Assembly: GCA_030066855.1 (NCBI GenBank)
Contig: JASJAU010000016.1
Location: 78,596 to 142,595, forward strand
Direction: 5' to 3'
DNA from: Paracoccaceae bacterium
Lineage (GTDB): Bacteria > Pseudomonadota > Alphaproteobacteria > Rhodobacterales > Rhodobacteraceae
DNA length: 64,000 nt
The position numbers and the translations under genes were made by a program. This document shows, in pieces, positions 61,837 to 64,000 of the stretch. The notes below the pieces were generated by a model. That model saw only the letters and a program-made list of their open reading frames with translations. It did not search any database and was not told where the DNA came from. Each line of letters starts with the position of its first letter. Within the stretch, counting starts at the first letter, position 1.

Positions 61837-61997
61837 ACAGGGAAAAATCGCGAATTTGGGCTGGATTCGAGCGATTCTAGCTGTTTTGGCGCCAATTCTA
61901 CGAGCGATTACAGCTAGTTAAAGGCGTTTCCCTGCTCTCAGTTTAACAGGGAAAAATTTCGGCGTATTAGGGAAAAATTGAAGATGAACAGGGAAAC
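61837..61997. repeat. cluster of short repeats: ACAGGGAAAAAT-type (61837, 61946, 61967, 61988) and CGAGCGATTNNAGCT (61868-61882, 61901-61915)
   Basis: Read directly. Confidence 0.8.
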
Positions 61998-62002
61998 GGC
62001 AG

Positions 62003-62743
62003 CTACTCTGAGATGAACCGGCTCTCCATCTCGATTTCCTGTTCGCGCATCAGCTTCCACGCCGTATTCATATGGTCTGACATGATCGATCGCGCCCCAT
62101 CGCTGTCACCGTCGCGAAGTGCTTTGACAAGGCGCTGCTGGTGATCGCGGCCCTGTTTCCACAATTCGATGTTTGGCGGCGAATAGAGGCGGCGATAGAC
62201 AGTCAGGTCTGTCAAAAGATTAACCATGAAATCTATGACGAACCCTAGGAGAGGGTTTTCCGCCTGATCCGCCAGAATCGCGTGAAAGCGCAAGAACGCC
62301 ACATGCTGTTGTCGTTCTTCTTCGAGTGTGGTCGAGGGCTCAGAATACTCGGAGATGTTTTCTTCCAGCTGCTGCAGAACGGCTTCGGGCAGTTTTCCTG
62401 CCAGCGATGCAGCGAGTTCGGGCTCCAGCGTAAGCCTGAGCTGGTATATGTCGCCAATCGTCAGGTTTTTGAAATAGAAGTAGTTTCCAAGAAGCGCCTT
62501 GGCACGCTGCCGGCTCACCTCGTGCACAAAGCTCCCACCGCCGGGACCCGTGCGGGTCTTGATCAGCCCCTGCGCTTCGAGAATACGCATCGCCTCGCGG
62601 ATTGTCCCCTTGGACATTGCGAAGAGTTTAATCATCTCCGCCTCCCCAGGTAGACGGTCTCCGGACTGCAGGTTTTGCTCGACTACCCAATCCTTGATCG
62701 CCTCGGCGACCTGTACGGGGCGGCTTAGCTTGGCCTCAGTCAT
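62003..62743 (-). CDS. FadR/GntR family transcriptional regulator
   Basis: SGDRLPGEAEMIKLFAMSKGTIREAMRILEAQGLIKTRTGPGGGSFV; FCD-type C-terminus; start overlaps the upstream ABC gene stop. Confidence 0.92.
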   Translation of the reverse strand: MTEAKLSRPVQVAEAIKDWVVEQNLQSGDRLPGEAEMIKLFAMSKGTIREAMRILEAQGLIKTRTGPGGGSFVHEVSRQRAKALLGNYFYFKNLTIGDIYQLRLTLEPELAASLAGKLPEAVLQQLEENISEYSEPSTTLEEERQQHVAFLRFHAILADQAENPLLGFVIDFMVNLLTDLTVYRRLYSPPNIELWKQGRDHQQRLVKALRDGDSDGARSIMSDHMNTAWKLMREQEIEMESRFISE

Positions 62744-62900
62744 CGAGCGGGTGGTGGCAGGCGGCAAGTTGGTCTTCTGAAATAACACTCAACAAGGGCG
62801 GGTCGGTCCGGCAAAGATCGGTCGCGCGTGGGCAACGCCCGGCGAACGCACAACCGGCCGGCGGCTTCAGTGGATCGGGAAGCTCTGTCCCTTTCTGTTC
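62736..62900 (-). pseudogene. 3' fragment of a dipeptide/oligopeptide ABC transporter ATP-binding protein
   Basis: Minus frame ...APEQKGTELPDPLKPPAGCAFAGRCPRATDLCRTDPPLLSVISEDQLAACHHPLDD* = DppF-type C-terminal Cys-rich tail; no ATPase core upstream. Confidence 0.7.
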
Positions 62901-62939
62901 GGGCGCTCTAAGTGGACGCCCGGTCGTGGGAGAGCCGGT

Positions 62940-63719
62940 TCTCGTTCAAATGTCTCGCTGCTGGCGGGAAAGACCTTCGATGAGACAGGTGATCGCCTGA
63001 CGCCGACACACTCGAAGACCCGCAGTGGCAAGCGGCTCCGCTACTACGCCTCCAGTCGACTGATCCGGAAGAGCGGTGGGAAGGATCTCAGCGGCTGGCG
63101 GCTACCGGCTGCACAGCTCGAAGCCGCCGTTGCCAAGTTGGTGAAGAAGCAGATTACAGACCCGGGCTTTCCAGCGTTCTTGCTACCGAGAGCAGATACC
63201 GACGGCATCGGTCATGCATCCGCGAGGCTTGCAGATATCAGCAAGACTGATTCTCTCCTGGCGATTGTGAAAAGGGTCGATATCGCGCCCGGAACCCTTG
63301 CCGTCAGCCTTGATGTTACAAAGCTTGCCGCGAGGCTCGGGATCGAGGCCAGCGCCATCGCGACTGATGCACTGTCGCTGGCTGCACCCTTCCAGAGCCG
63401 CAAGCGCGGGGTGGAAACCAGGCTGATCCTGGCAAACGACTCGAAGAGTGCCGACGAGACGCTTCTTCTCAATATCGCCCGCGCCTGCGACTGGTTCGAT
63501 CAGCTGAAGTCGGGTCGGACCTACGCGGAGATCGCTCAGTCGGCCGGCACGTCGAAACGGCGTGTGCAACAGATGATCGATCTGGCCTTCATTGCACCAG
63601 ATGTCGTTCGCGCAATCACCGAAGGTCGGCAGCCGGTCGGTCTGACCAGCGATTGGCTTCTGCGCCACGATCTCCCGTCAGACTGGGATGCCCAGCGCGC
63701 GATCATCGCGACTCTCTGA
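62940..63719 (+). pseudogene. C-terminal fragment of a large serine recombinase
   Basis: Open frame SNVSLLAGKTFDETGDRLTPTHSKTRSGKRLRYYASSRLIRKSGG...GWRLPAAQLE...ARACDWFDQLKSGRTYAEIAQSAGTSKRRVQQMIDLAFIAPDVVRAI; catalytic resolvase domain absent. Confidence 0.75.
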
Positions 63720-63911
63720 TCTCACCCCATCATTGCCGCATCTGACCGGCGCAACCGTGTATCGCGGAATTGGCCTGCTGAGACTTCTGCCCCAGGTCGC
63801 GGGAGTTCCTCCCGCTCCGTCAGACTCGGAGACCGGGCACTCGACGTAAGGCGCGGAAAACAGGGGTACACTTCCGTCGAAGCGTGCATCATGTGAAATA
63901 AGGAGAGTGGC

Positions 63912-63986
63912 TGGCTGGGGTGGTAGGATTCGAACCTACGATACACGGTACCAAAAACCGCTGCCTTACCACTTGGCTACACCCCA
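63912..63986 (-). tRNA. tRNA-Gln (anticodon TTG)
   Basis: Reverse complement TGGGGTGTAGCCAAGTGGTAAGGCAGCGGTTTTTGGTACCGTGTATCGTAGGTTCGAATCCTACCACCCCAGCCA folds as a canonical tRNA with encoded CCA. Confidence 0.95.
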
Positions 63987-64000
63987 GCAGGCGGGCGTTA

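Noticed and set aside
61401-61895. 164-aa minus ORF
   Set aside because: Arg/Pro-rich, antisense to an HNH remnant and repeats; no coding support

Overview
GC-rich chromosomal window, most likely from an alphaproteobacterium of the Rhodobacteraceae (inferred from gene content and order; not verified by search). (i) 0-13 kb is a TCA operon, mdh-sucC-[sulfotransferase]-sucD-sucA-sucB-[2 small ORFs]-lpd, followed by lldD. (ii) 14-20.6 kb holds rplY, a sugar/aminoglycoside phosphotransferase, ugd, a UbiA-HAD fusion and galE. (iii) 20.6-34.1 kb is a catabolic cluster with a CUT2-type sugar ABC transporter, several Gfo/Idh/MocA oxidoreductases, SDRs, a TIM-barrel isomerase, a LacI regulator with two clear operator palindromes, and a MocE/MocD-like Rieske/desaturase pair. 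(iv) 34.3-39.2 kb has a NMT1/TauT-type ABC transporter and a LysR regulator. (v) 39.7-43.4 kb has a signal-peptidase-like protein with Asn at the nucleophile position, a fasciclin lipoprotein, and a two-gene unit of a Ser-rich secreted-type peptide plus an HprK-like kinase/PqqD fusion. (vi) 46-60.6 kb is a probable lipid or redox island: GtrA, GH3 ligase, GNAT-like protein, SDR, alpha-oxoamine synthase, Lgt paralog, and a split BadF/HgdC-type acyl-CoA dehydratase activase/DUF2229 operon with an FNR-like box upstream, then a GDPD. (vii) 61.4-64 kb is decayed mobile DNA next to tRNA-Gln: HNH remnant, short repeats, truncated ABC ATPase and truncated serine recombinase. The best candidates for an undescribed system are the Ser-rich peptide/HprK-PqqD unit and the FNR-box-associated activase/lipid island.
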